The notes below the pieces were generated by a model that did no database searches, had not been told where the DNA came from, and worked only from the letters and a program-made list of their open reading frames with translations. This document shows, piece by piece, positions 1 through 5,669 of a DNA stretch of 8,707 nucleotides. Made by a program: the position numbers and the translations under genes. Position 1 is the stretch's first letter. Every line of letters starts with the position of its first letter. Source of the DNA: Mageeibacillus sp. UBA5442 (GTDB lineage: Bacteria > Bacillota > Clostridia > Saccharofermentanales > DTU023); NCBI GenBank assembly GCA_002427475.1, contig DIRG01000081.1:3403-12109 (forward strand), given 5' to 3'.

Positions 1-278
1 CTGCCGACTGTGAATGAATGCACGATGGTGCCAATGCCTATAATTCTCCAATTCAAAATCAGAACGGCAAATAGGAACGCTAGGTTAAAAATTATCATTG
101 CGTTGCCAAAAGTAAGCCCAATCGTTTTCCCTAAACCCTGCACAAAGGCCGTAATAGGATCACTACCCAAATTCGCAAGAACGATAGCTGCCATCCCTAG
201 AGCTTGTATTACTACGCCGACAATAATAACCAGCAAACGAACTGTAATGCTGCGCACTGTAAACTTGCCTTTACCCAT
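1..278 (-). CDS. YczE/YitT-like integral membrane protein, N-terminal part (cut by window edge)
   Basis: The reverse strand has an ATG at 278 and stays open to the left edge, giving about 92 residues. The ATG sits 5 bases after GGAGGTG (290-284), an excellent ribosome binding site. The protein begins MGKGKFTVRSITVRLLVIIV and continues into a hydrophobic helix. It then has the segment AIVLANLGSDPITAFVQGLG, followed by GLTFGNAMIIFNL and a second hydrophobic stretch. A first helix, then an LGxDP-type loop, then a G-N-rich second helix is the pattern of the YczE/YitT group of uncharacterised membrane proteins (COG2364 type). The group has no proven substrate, and some members sit beside transport or regulator genes. 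The gene diverges from the GntR-type regulator to its right, so that regulator might control it; this is inferred from position only. The C-terminus lies outside the window. Confidence 0.72.
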   Translation of the reverse strand, partial: MGKGKFTVRSITVRLLVIIVGVVIQALGMAAIVLANLGSDPITAFVQGLGKTIGLTFGNAMIIFNLAFLFAVLILNWRIIGIGTIVHSFTVG

Positions 279-587
279 TGATACACCTCCATCCCTTGCA
301 TTCTACATGAATATGCAGTGTGCAAAAACAAGACTAAAAACCTAAGCAGTAAATGATCTTTAAGTGGCTTTAAAAAGTAATTCAAAAAACAGCACATACA
401 ATTGTTGACAAGCGAAAAATCTTTCGCTAGACCGAACAACAAAATTAAGTACTACTAATTATAAAATGCACATTGAATGTTATGAATGCAATTTAGTGTT
501 AGTGGAAAACGCACAATAAAATATGATTGAAGGGAGTGGCAGTCTTAACAGTGTGATTCAGATGTTTGTTGAAACTGCAAAAACGAG
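279..587. promoter_or_regulatory. divergent intergenic region between the YczE-like gene and the GntR regulator
   Basis: About 310 AT-rich bases without a gene. They hold the ribosome binding site of the leftward gene (284-290), a perfect palindrome at 411-428, and an imperfect inverted repeat at 472-492 (ATTGAAT / ATGCAAT). A -10-like TAAAAT lies at 517-522 upstream of the rightward regulator, but with only a poor -35 (TTAGTG, 493-498). A consensus-like TTGACA lies at 405-410, but the bases 17 downstream (TAGACC) make a poor -10. Promoters for both genes must lie here, but I cannot place either with confidence. Confidence 0.35.
411..428. repeat. perfect inverted repeat (hairpin or operator)
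   Basis: AGCGAAA, a 4-base loop AATC, then TTTCGCT form a perfect 7-bp inverted repeat. Flanking TTGTT (402-406) and AACAA (435-439) add weaker outer dyad symmetry. No T-run follows on either strand, so it is not a standard terminator. Its position between two divergent genes, one of them a GntR-family regulator, makes an operator plausible. The motif is not the textbook GntR half-site pair, so the assignment is a guess. Confidence 0.35.
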
Positions 588-1364
588 ATGATTAGAAGAC
601 CACATACTTTATCTGAGAAAGTCGAAGCAGAGCTCTTATATCAGATTTTGTACGGAAAATTTAGGACAGAGAAGCAGCTACCACCTGAAACCGAGATAGC
701 AAAGCACCTAGGTGTAAGTAGAAATGTTGTTCGAAACGGTATGTCAGTGCTTGAGCAAGAAGGTTTTATTAGCCGGAGCAGAGGTGTTGGAACAATTGTC
801 AATAAGCATGTTCTTGAAATACAAACACGCATGGACATTGCTGATAAGTTCGAAAACATCATTGAATCTGCAGGTTGCGCTGCTGGTTGTAGTTATTTCG
901 ATTTTGATACTGACATTCAATCTGATGAAATTGCAGAATTATTAGAAATCAGTCAAGACAGTAAATTGTATCGAATAACTAGAGTCATGACAGCTGATGA
1001 TGTTCCTGCAGTTTTTTGTCAAGATTACGTTCCCGCATCACTGATAGACAAGTTGGATGAAGAGAAAAACTCACAGGCAAGCAAAATATCAACTTACGAA
1101 ATGTTGTTACAAAACGAAAATCCAGAAGTTTATTTGGCTGTTGCTGATGTAAGTGCTGTCAATCCGAGCGAGATGATTTGTGACTTATGTGATATCAGCT
1201 CCACCACCCCTGTCCTCCATATTCAAGCAGTACATTATTCTTTCAGAGGTCAACCACTGTTACTTTCTTGCGAATACTACGTCAATAAACTAATTAAACA
1301 GACAATGGTGAGAAAGAAAATCTATTCTCCTGATGAAATTAGCAGAGGCTATGTTTATGTATAA
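588..1364 (+). CDS. GntR/HutC-family transcriptional regulator with UTRA ligand domain
   Basis: A 258-residue protein, the usual length of the HutC subfamily. Residues 1-72 are a GntR winged helix: residues 7-26 contain the first helix, LPPETEIAKHLGVSRNVVRN (31-50) is the recognition region, and LEQEGFISRSRGVGTIVN (55-72) is the third helix and wing. From about residue 90 to 250 there is a UTRA-type effector domain with LYRITRVMTADDVPAVFCQD and a C-terminal LSCEYYVNKLIKQTMVRKK. ATG 588 is the only start below the in-frame stop at 570-572. Its ribosome binding site is weak (only ACGAG just upstream). The next reading frame starts inside its stop codon region (ATG 1357) and encodes an adenine deaminase piece, so the regulator was once the first gene of a purine-related operon. 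Its ligand may be a purine, nucleoside or related compound; this is inference from that neighbour. The gene itself looks intact although the genes behind it are broken. Confidence 0.9.
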   Translation: MIRRPHTLSEKVEAELLYQILYGKFRTEKQLPPETEIAKHLGVSRNVVRNGMSVLEQEGFISRSRGVGTIVNKHVLEIQTRMDIADKFENIIESAGCAAGCSYFDFDTDIQSDEIAELLEISQDSKLYRITRVMTADDVPAVFCQDYVPASLIDKLDEEKNSQASKISTYEMLLQNENPEVYLAVADVSAVNPSEMICDLCDISSTTPVLHIQAVHYSFRGQPLLLSCEYYVNKLIKQTMVRKKIYSPDEISRGYVYV

Positions 1365-1518
1365 TTTCACGGCACCTACTTGCGAAGAATTAGTTCAATT
1401 GCGCGAAGTTGCAGCCGGTATGCGTGATGCGGATCTCATTATTAGAAATTCGCTTGTTCTTTGTGTGCACAGTAGTTATGAGAATTTGCGACAGAGTAAC
1501 AATTTTACGATTAGGTAA
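1357..1518 (+). pseudogene. adenine deaminase-like amidohydrolase, N-terminal remnant
   Basis: From ATG 1357 the frame reads MYNFTAPTCEELVQLREVAA, then GMRDADLIIRNSLVLCVHS. This matches the start of adenine deaminases (COG1001), which have a P-x-EEL-xxLR-x-VAxG leader followed by ADLIIRNxxVxxVxxGE. The match ends at about 1473, where the family would continue with GE and the start of the amidohydrolase barrel. After that point the frame reads out-of-frame ABC-transporter DNA and stops at 1516-1518. No metal-binding His or catalytic residue is left, so the product is dead. AGAGG at 1344-1348 is a suitable ribosome binding site. The start overlaps the regulator stop by 8 bases, which implies translational coupling in the ancestral operon. 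Family assignment rests on about 39 residues and is good but not certain. Confidence 0.62.
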
Positions 1519-2281
1519 AGTTGTCGCCGCAAGTAAATGTGAAAGCCTCAACAAACAAGAAATCATCGAGCTATTGATTGGGGATAGCTATGAAGGAGAC
1601 AGCAAGTGCGAGGTAAAGGGTGCTATCGATCTTGATGCTCTGCTTCAGATCAGAGATTTAAAAGCTGTTGACCGTCGAGATATATGCACATTACAAGGAG
1701 TTAGTTTTGACGTCTACAAAGGAGAAATTCTTGGCATAGCTGGATTGGAAGGCAATGGCCAAGAAGAACTTATGGATGCAATAACTGGACTTATTGCGCC
1801 AAGCTCGGGTTCTATTGTGATGGACAATTCAGACTTAACAGGGAAATCTGTAAAAGAGTATATTGAGCACAGCATTGCTTATGTCCCCTCCGACCGCAAT
1901 GGAGTAGCAACAGTTAGGGATATTCCTTTGTACCAAAATTGGGAAATTAGGCGTATTCGTGAAGGTAAGGACTCTTGGCGGTTTCAAAAACACCAAGTTA
2001 TGGACGAAGCTATTGAGGCCATAGACGAATATGATATTCGCGTTTCGAATCACCGAGAAAAGACAGAGAACCTTTCAGGTGGTAATTTGCAAAAATTCAT
2101 TTTCGCACGTGAGTTGAGCAAGAAACCAAAAATATTTGTTTGTTCAAATCCTACTCGTGGCATCGATGTTAAGGCTAGCTCATTTATTAGGAAACGTTTA
2201 GTTGAAGAAAGCGAGAATGGAATGGCAATTATTGTATCTTCAGGGGACTTTGATGAACTTTTTTATTTATGCGATGCCTGA
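1475..2281 (+). pseudogene. sugar/nucleoside-type ABC transporter ATPase, C-terminal half (remnant)
   Basis: The recognisable sequence starts with VMRICDRVTILRLGKVV, the stretch that follows the switch histidine at the end of the first ATPase domain in two-domain importers of the RbsA/MglA and YufO/NupO kind. The second ATPase domain follows. It has the degenerate Walker A GLEGNGQEEL (1742-1771) typical of the second half of these proteins, the signature LSGGNLQK (from 2072), and then NPTRGID. The end is SSGDFDELFYLCDA, where the family has DRIxVMxxG. About 200 N-terminal residues, including the functional first Walker A, are missing, as are the last few dozen. The frame is open back to 1409, but the residues before 1475 are shifted adenine deaminase DNA. 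The Walker B region reads IFVCSNPTRGID, somewhat off the usual form. Next to an adenine deaminase it probably belonged to a nucleoside/purine-base importer. It is very unlikely to work alone. Confidence 0.78.
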
Positions 2282-2446
2282 TTCACTTCAATATCACAAA
2301 CAACGCGAATGTCTGTGGCGGACGCGACGATCAGTTCAGACTCCTGACAGGAGCAAAGTGTCACCTCAATCGCAGCCCGGCGCAGATAATTTGCCGGAGT
2401 CAGGGCTTCTACCGCCTCAACACCTCCAGCAATTAAGAAACAACAT
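2281..2446 (-). pseudogene. DJ-1/PfpI (YajL/ThiJ-like) family, N-terminal remnant
   Basis: Read on the reverse strand, 2433 to about 2281 encodes IAGGVEAVEALTPANYLRRA followed by AIEVTLCSCQESELIVASAT and DIRVVCDIEV. This fits the first ~60 residues of DJ-1/YajL proteins (pattern GxEExEALTPxDxLRRAGIEVTxxS). The conserved acidic residue of the GxExxE motif is retained. The nucleophilic cysteine elbow, about 50 residues further on, is gone. An ATG at 2446 gives MLFL and enters the homologous frame only after a one-base shift near 2434, so the piece also looks frameshifted at its very start. Its end meets the ABC ATPase remnant on the other strand at about 2275-2281. I see no way for it to yield an active protein. 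Confidence 0.55.
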
Positions 2447-2635
2447 CAATATTTATACGTCTCCTGCATATAAATAATAATTCCGTTCATGCTAGCACAC
2501 GTATAATTCTAAAAAAAGGATTCGATTAATTTCGATAATATGAATAAATATCCATCGCTTAATCGCAGTTCGTTTATCTTAATATCAAGAGGCATAATCA
2601 TAATTAACAAATTATTTAATTCTAAACGGTACACC

Positions 2636-2664
2636 TTGACTTTCAAATTTATTAAGGCTACCAT
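2636..2664 (+). promoter_or_regulatory. probable sigma-70 promoter of the permease operon
   Basis: TTGACT (2636-2641) matches the -35 consensus in five of six positions. After a 17-base spacer comes TACCAT (2659-2664), which keeps the first, second, fifth and sixth consensus bases. Transcription would start near 2671, just before the palindrome at 2680-2703. A bound repressor there would sit in the early transcribed region and block the polymerase. The surrounding 2447-2635 is AT-rich and holds no gene I can support. Confidence 0.5.
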
Positions 2665-2679
2665 ATCCGTGGTGCCTAT

Positions 2680-2703
2680 ATACGCATATGGGCATATGAG
2701 TAT
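2680..2703. promoter_or_regulatory. ArsR/SmtB-type operator palindrome
   Basis: ATACGCATATG, a 2-base centre GG, then CATATGAGTAT form an 11-2-11 inverted repeat with a single mismatched pair. AT-rich 12-2-12-like dyads containing ATATG / CATAT half-sites are characteristic of ArsR/SmtB-family operators. The site lies between the probable promoter and the ribosome binding site of an operon whose third gene encodes an ArsR-family repressor. Autoregulation by that repressor is the simplest reading. The sequence fact is certain; the protein that binds it is inferred. Confidence 0.75.
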
Positions 2704-2722
2704 TAGAAGACATGCTTGTCTT

Positions 2723-2730
2723 GAGGAGGA
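2723..2730 (+). promoter_or_regulatory. ribosome binding site fixing the GTG start of the permease
   Basis: GAGGAGGA lies 7 bases before GTG 2738. The reading frame is open upstream to 2540, but no comparable site precedes the earlier ATG codons, and that stretch contains the promoter and operator. The GTG is therefore the start. Confidence 0.75.
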
Positions 2731-2737
2731 CGTTGCT

Positions 2738-3928
2738 GTGAGTAAAAGTAACAAAAAGAAATTGGGCATCATCGTAGTAGTTTTTCTATTAGCTTACTTC
2801 CTGCCTATTGAAAGTCAGAGAGTTCAGGGAGCAATTCTGTCAGCCTTTGCAATGCTTAAGGACTACGCCAGAGAGCATGTACTCCTGTGTTTAGTACCGG
2901 CGTTTTTTATAGCTGGAGCAGTAGGAGTATTTATTTCTCAGGATTCAGTAATCAAATATTTCGGAGCCAAGGCGAAAAAATGGGTTTCTTATACAGTAGC
3001 TTCCGTCTCAGGTTTCGTACTGGCCGTATGTTCATGTACCGTCTTGCCCTTATTTGCAGGCATTTACTCCAAGGGAGCCGGCATCGGACCTGCTACAACG
3101 TTTCTTTACGCCGGTCCGGCTATCAACGTAACAGCCATTCTGATTACAGCAAACGTTCTGGGTTGGGAGCTCGGGCTAGCCAGAATGATAGGAGCCGTTG
3201 TCTTTAGTATCGTCATTGGTTTAGCAATGCAATTCTTGTTCAGGAAAGAAGAAGCTGAGCGTATCAGCCTGCTGCAAACTTCAGACCAGGCTTTGCTCAT
3301 AGATGAAGATGCAGAATCCAAACCACTGTGGCAGACAATTGTTTTTATAGGCTCCATGATCGGTATTCTTGTTTTTGCTAATTGGAAAAAACCGGAAACC
3401 GCCGGTGGCTTGGGAGATTTCATTTTCACATACAAATGGGTTATCAGCGCTGTCTTATTGCTGGTAGTAATCTACGCAGCCGCGAAATGGCTGGACAAAA
3501 AAGAGAGAAAATCCTGGCTTAGTGAAACCCGGGGTTTTGCCTTACAGATCTTCCCTCTCCTGTTCGCAGGCGTCATGATCTCCGGAGTCTTGTTCGGCTT
3601 GCCCGGGGTCACAGAAGGAATCATTCCCTCCAGCTGGGTAGCGGGTTTAGTGGGGGGCAACTCTTTAGGGGCTAACTTGTTTGCCTCAGTTGCGGGAGCC
3701 TTTATGTATTTCGCAACTCTCACTGAAGTTCCGATACTGCAAGGCTTGATAGGAGCCGGCATGGGACAGGGACCTGCCCTGGCTCTACTACTCGCCGGCC
3801 CGGCATTATCTTTGCCCAGCATGTTGGTAATCCGCAGCGTTCTTGGCAACAAGAAGACCTTTGCTTATATTCTGCTGGTTGTTGTAATGTCTACCGTAGC
3901 CGGCCTGCTTTTTGGAGCCATAGTATAA
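2738..3928 (+). CDS. COG0701-type (ArsP/YraQ-like, DUF318) membrane permease
   Basis: A 396-residue polytopic membrane protein from GTG 2738, with about 8-10 hydrophobic segments in two halves joined by a charged linker (roughly residues 170-205). The first half has VPAFFIAGAVGVFIS, then VCSCTVLPLFAGIYSKGAG with Cys98 and Cys100, then FLYAGPAINVTAILI. The second half mirrors this with FATLTEVPILQGLIGAG and LLLAGPALSLPSM but has no cysteine pair. The CSC-x-x-LPL-x-x-GI-x-x-KGA-x-x-x-PA-x-x-FL arrangement is the hallmark of COG0701 permeases. Some of these (ArsP) export trivalent organoarsenicals; most have unknown substrates. The Cys pair in a membrane helix suits a thiophilic metal(loid). It is the first gene of the operon, 42 bases before the GTPase, behind an ArsR-type operator. 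Efflux of the inducer is therefore likely, but the substrate cannot be read from the sequence. Confidence 0.87.
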   Translation: MSKSNKKKLGIIVVVFLLAYFLPIESQRVQGAILSAFAMLKDYAREHVLLCLVPAFFIAGAVGVFISQDSVIKYFGAKAKKWVSYTVASVSGFVLAVCSCTVLPLFAGIYSKGAGIGPATTFLYAGPAINVTAILITANVLGWELGLARMIGAVVFSIVIGLAMQFLFRKEEAERISLLQTSDQALLIDEDAESKPLWQTIVFIGSMIGILVFANWKKPETAGGLGDFIFTYKWVISAVLLLVVIYAAAKWLDKKERKSWLSETRGFALQIFPLLFAGVMISGVLFGLPGVTEGIIPSSWVAGLVGGNSLGANLFASVAGAFMYFATLTEVPILQGLIGAGMGQGPALALLLAGPALSLPSMLVIRSVLGNKKTFAYILLVVVMSTVAGLLFGAIV

Positions 3929-3970
3929 TCTGGAATAACTTATAATGATAAATAGAGGTGAACTAATAAT

Positions 3971-4903
3971 ATGGAAAAGAAAACAAAATTGTATTTGCTC
4001 ACAGGCTTTCTGGGCGCAGGGAAAACAACCTTTTTGACCAGCGTATTGAACGACTTGCCCGATAACAGGGTAGCAGTAATTATGAATGAATTCGGTAAAG
4101 TTGGTATCGACGGGCCGATAATTGAAAAGGATGGCATGGAGCTGGTAGAACTAAACAGAGGATCCATCTTCTGCTCCTGCCTCCAGCTGAATTTTGTCTC
4201 AGCTTTAATCGAGATGGCAGACCGGGACATGGAATACGTCTTTGTCGAAAGCTCAGGTCTGGCGGATCCTTCAAATATTGGTGAATTTCTTGAGGCTGTG
4301 GAAGTTGCAAAAGGTGACGTCTATAACTACTGCGGCGCTATCAGCATCGTGGACGGCGTGCATTTTCTGGAGCAGGTAGAAGACATTGAAACCGTCGAAA
4401 GACAACTTCAATATTGCAATCTGGTCATCATCTCCAAGGTGGATCTGATTGACGAGGACAGACTGAATAAAGTAAAAGCAAGAGTCAGAGAAATTAATGA
4501 CACCGCTGAAATTGTAGAATCCGTCAACGGCAGCTACGACTATGATTTTCTCAATAAGGATTTGATGGCGAGCGGCTGGAAAGAATCTGAAGATACGACC
4601 AATACCCCTGAGAACAGGCCAAAAACTTTAACTCTTACTTATGAAGAAGAGCTCAGCAAAGATAAGCTGACGCAGTTTTTGGACATCATCAAGAAAGACA
4701 GCTACAGAATCAAAGGTTTCTTCAAACTGGATGATGGCTGGAATCAGGTTGATGTCGTCAACGACCTCATCGACTATAAACCCACGAACAAGGGTGAAGA
4801 TAAATCGGAACTGGTGATCATCTCCAAAGTCGGGCCCCAGATTATCAGACCTATCTTTGCTGCCTGGGAAGAAGTTGTCGGTACGGAAATGAAGTTGAGA
4901 TAG
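3971..4903 (+). CDS. CobW/G3E-family GTPase (metal-handling GTP-binding protein)
   Basis: A 310-residue cytoplasmic protein with GAGGTG (3955-3960) 10 bases before ATG. Walker A is GFLGAGKT (12-19) and switch I is NEFGKVGIDG (39-48). Walker B/switch II is VFVESSGLADPSNIG (90-104), and SKVD (155-158) stands in the base-recognition position of NKxD. A CobW C-terminal domain follows from about 215 to 300. The family supplies or inserts metals: Zn (ZNG1/YjiA/ZagA), Co (CobW), Ni (HypB, UreG). Most members carry a CxCC metal-binding motif. Here the place is taken by GSIFCSC, with Cys68 and Cys70 only, so the site is a shifted CxC. The gene lies between a cysteine-bearing permease and an ArsR-type sensor with 23-42 base gaps, clearly one transcript. 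It may load or unload a metal or thiol cofactor for the neighbours; the partner is unknown. Confidence 0.88.
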   Translation: MEKKTKLYLLTGFLGAGKTTFLTSVLNDLPDNRVAVIMNEFGKVGIDGPIIEKDGMELVELNRGSIFCSCLQLNFVSALIEMADRDMEYVFVESSGLADPSNIGEFLEAVEVAKGDVYNYCGAISIVDGVHFLEQVEDIETVERQLQYCNLVIISKVDLIDEDRLNKVKARVREINDTAEIVESVNGSYDYDFLNKDLMASGWKESEDTTNTPENRPKTLTLTYEEELSKDKLTQFLDIIKKDSYRIKGFFKLDDGWNQVDVVNDLIDYKPTNKGEDKSELVIISKVGPQIIRPIFAAWEEVVGTEMKLR

Positions 4904-4926
4904 CTGATTCCTGCGAAAGGATAAAC

Positions 4927-5265
4927 ATGGATAAATTAATAGACTTTTTTAAACTACTATCGGATGAAACAAGATTACGCATCATGGTGCTTTTATATCA
5001 CAACGATTTTTGTGTCTGCCAGCTGACCGGAATCACCGGAATTTCTCAACCTAATGTTTCAAAGCATCTGGCGCGGCTCAGAGATATGGGCTTGGTAAAG
5101 GATGAGAGAAGAGAACAGTACACCTATTACTCATTAAATATCGATGAGAAATTGTTCAAAGATATATTGGGAAAAATTGTTGAAGATGTTGCCGAGTACC
5201 CTGTTCTAAAACTTGACTTAGAAAAAAGCAAGGCAGCTAAAAAATATTTGGAAATCAGATCCTGA
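4927..5265 (+). CDS. ArsR/SmtB-family metal(loid)-responsive repressor
   Basis: A 112-residue winged-helix protein with AAAGGA (4915-4920) as ribosome binding site, 23 bases after the GTPase. LLSDETRLRIMVLL (10-23) is the classic ArsR first segment. ISQPNVSKHLARLRDMGLVK is the recognition helix and start of the wing, followed by RREQYTYYSL, the beta hairpin. NDFCVCQL places Cys29 and Cys31 at the start of the sensor helix. This is the position of the ELCVCDL motif by which ArsR binds As(III)/Sb(III); here the Asp after CVC is Gln. A repressor that leaves DNA on binding a trivalent metalloid or similar thiophilic ion is the family expectation. The likely target is the palindrome at 2680-2703 in front of its own operon. 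Other inducers (Cd, Bi, an organic arsenical) are possible. Confidence 0.92.
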   Translation: MDKLIDFFKLLSDETRLRIMVLLYHNDFCVCQLTGITGISQPNVSKHLARLRDMGLVKDERREQYTYYSLNIDEKLFKDILGKIVEDVAEYPVLKLDLEKSKAAKKYLEIRS

Positions 5266-5302
5266 CAGTAAGCATTATTGGGACGATTAAGGAGTAAATA
5301 AA

Positions 5303-5536
5303 ATGGAAATAAAAATATTAGGTACGGGTTGCAGTAAATGCAGAATCCTGGAAGATAACCTGGAAATTGTGCTGAAAGAATTAGGAATAGACGCAAACAT
5401 AAGCAAGGAAGGGAAACTTAAAGAGATAGTTCGCTATGGCGTTATGATAACCCCTGCTCTTGTAATAAATGAGAAGGTAGTCTCCAGCGGCAAAGCGCTT
5501 TCTGTTGAAGAATTAAGGGATCTTTTAACGGAATAA
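5303..5536 (+). CDS. small thioredoxin-like redox-active disulfide protein (TM0996/MTH895 type)
   Basis: A 77-residue protein with AAGGAG (5289-5294) before ATG and no signal peptide. It starts MEIKILGTGCSKC, which places a CxxC active site (Cys10, Cys13) right after the first strand. The cis-proline loop is ITPALVIN (Pro51), followed by a VVSSGKALSVEEL tail. The size and layout fit the minimal glutaredoxin/thioredoxin-like 'redox-active disulfide protein 2' group of anaerobes and archaea. The group is often linked to COG0701 permeases and ArsR repressors. It closes the operon, 37 bases after the repressor and 23 bases before a strong terminator. It may reduce the metalloid or the permease cysteines, or pass the ion to the permease; this is inferred from context. 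Confidence 0.88.
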   Translation: MEIKILGTGCSKCRILEDNLEIVLKELGIDANISKEGKLKEIVRYGVMITPALVINEKVVSSGKALSVEELRDLLTE

Positions 5537-5559
5537 AAGATTTACTGATAGATTCCATG

Positions 5560-5588
5560 GAACCGCTTAACAAAGCGGTTCTTTTTTT
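5560..5588 (+). terminator. intrinsic terminator of the permease-GTPase-ArsR-thioredoxin operon
   Basis: GAACCGCTT, loop AACA, then AAGCGGTTC give a perfect 9-bp stem, followed at once by seven T. It starts 24 bases after the thioredoxin-like stop codon, and the next gene has its own upstream region. Confidence 0.93.
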
Positions 5589-5597
5589 ATATTCTTA

Positions 5598-5626
5598 TTG
5601 CTAAAATCAAGTATAGTTTATAAGAT
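5598..5626 (+). promoter_or_regulatory. possible promoter of the NCS2 permease
   Basis: TTGCTA (5598-5603), a 17-base spacer and TAAGAT (5621-5626) make a moderate sigma-70-like match just after the terminator and 44 bases before the permease start. I looked for a purine-riboswitch aptamer between the terminator and the start. The space is only about 80 bases, and the conserved pairing loops are not evident. Confidence 0.35.
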
Positions 5627-5669
5627 TTAACATAAGTAAATCCAAGCAGCCCGATGAAAGGCGGTCAAG

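Noticed and set aside
10..345. Open reading frame on the plus strand at the left edge
   Set aside because: It has no ribosome binding site. The opposite strand there encodes a clear membrane-protein N-terminus with GGAGGTG and the YczE-type motif.
405..433. Complete sigma-70 promoter at TTGACA in the divergent region
   Set aside because: The -35 is perfect, but the bases at the -10 position (TAGACC) are poor, so it is kept only as part of the intergenic entry.
1409..1474. ATG 1409 as a real start of the ABC ATPase
   Set aside because: The residues from 1409 to 1474 are out-of-frame adenine deaminase DNA. ATPase homology begins in mid-domain at 1475, so this is an accidental open frame.
2341..2353. 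CTCCT-GAC-AGGAG inverted repeat
   Set aside because: It is a 5-bp dyad inside DJ-1 coding remnant DNA, without a T-run or promoter context; most likely chance.
2540..2737. In-frame upstream extension of the COG0701 permease (66 extra codons)
   Set aside because: It would put the promoter and ArsR-type operator inside the gene, lacks a ribosome binding site and has no family match. GTG 2738 follows GAGGAGGA.
3106..3852. Reverse-strand open frames within the permease gene
   Set aside because: They have low-complexity, shadow-like composition, no ribosome binding sites and no recognisable domain.
5589..5669. Purine or other riboswitch upstream of the NCS2 permease
   Set aside because: The leader is too short, and no aptamer-like paired stems or conserved loops are recognisable.
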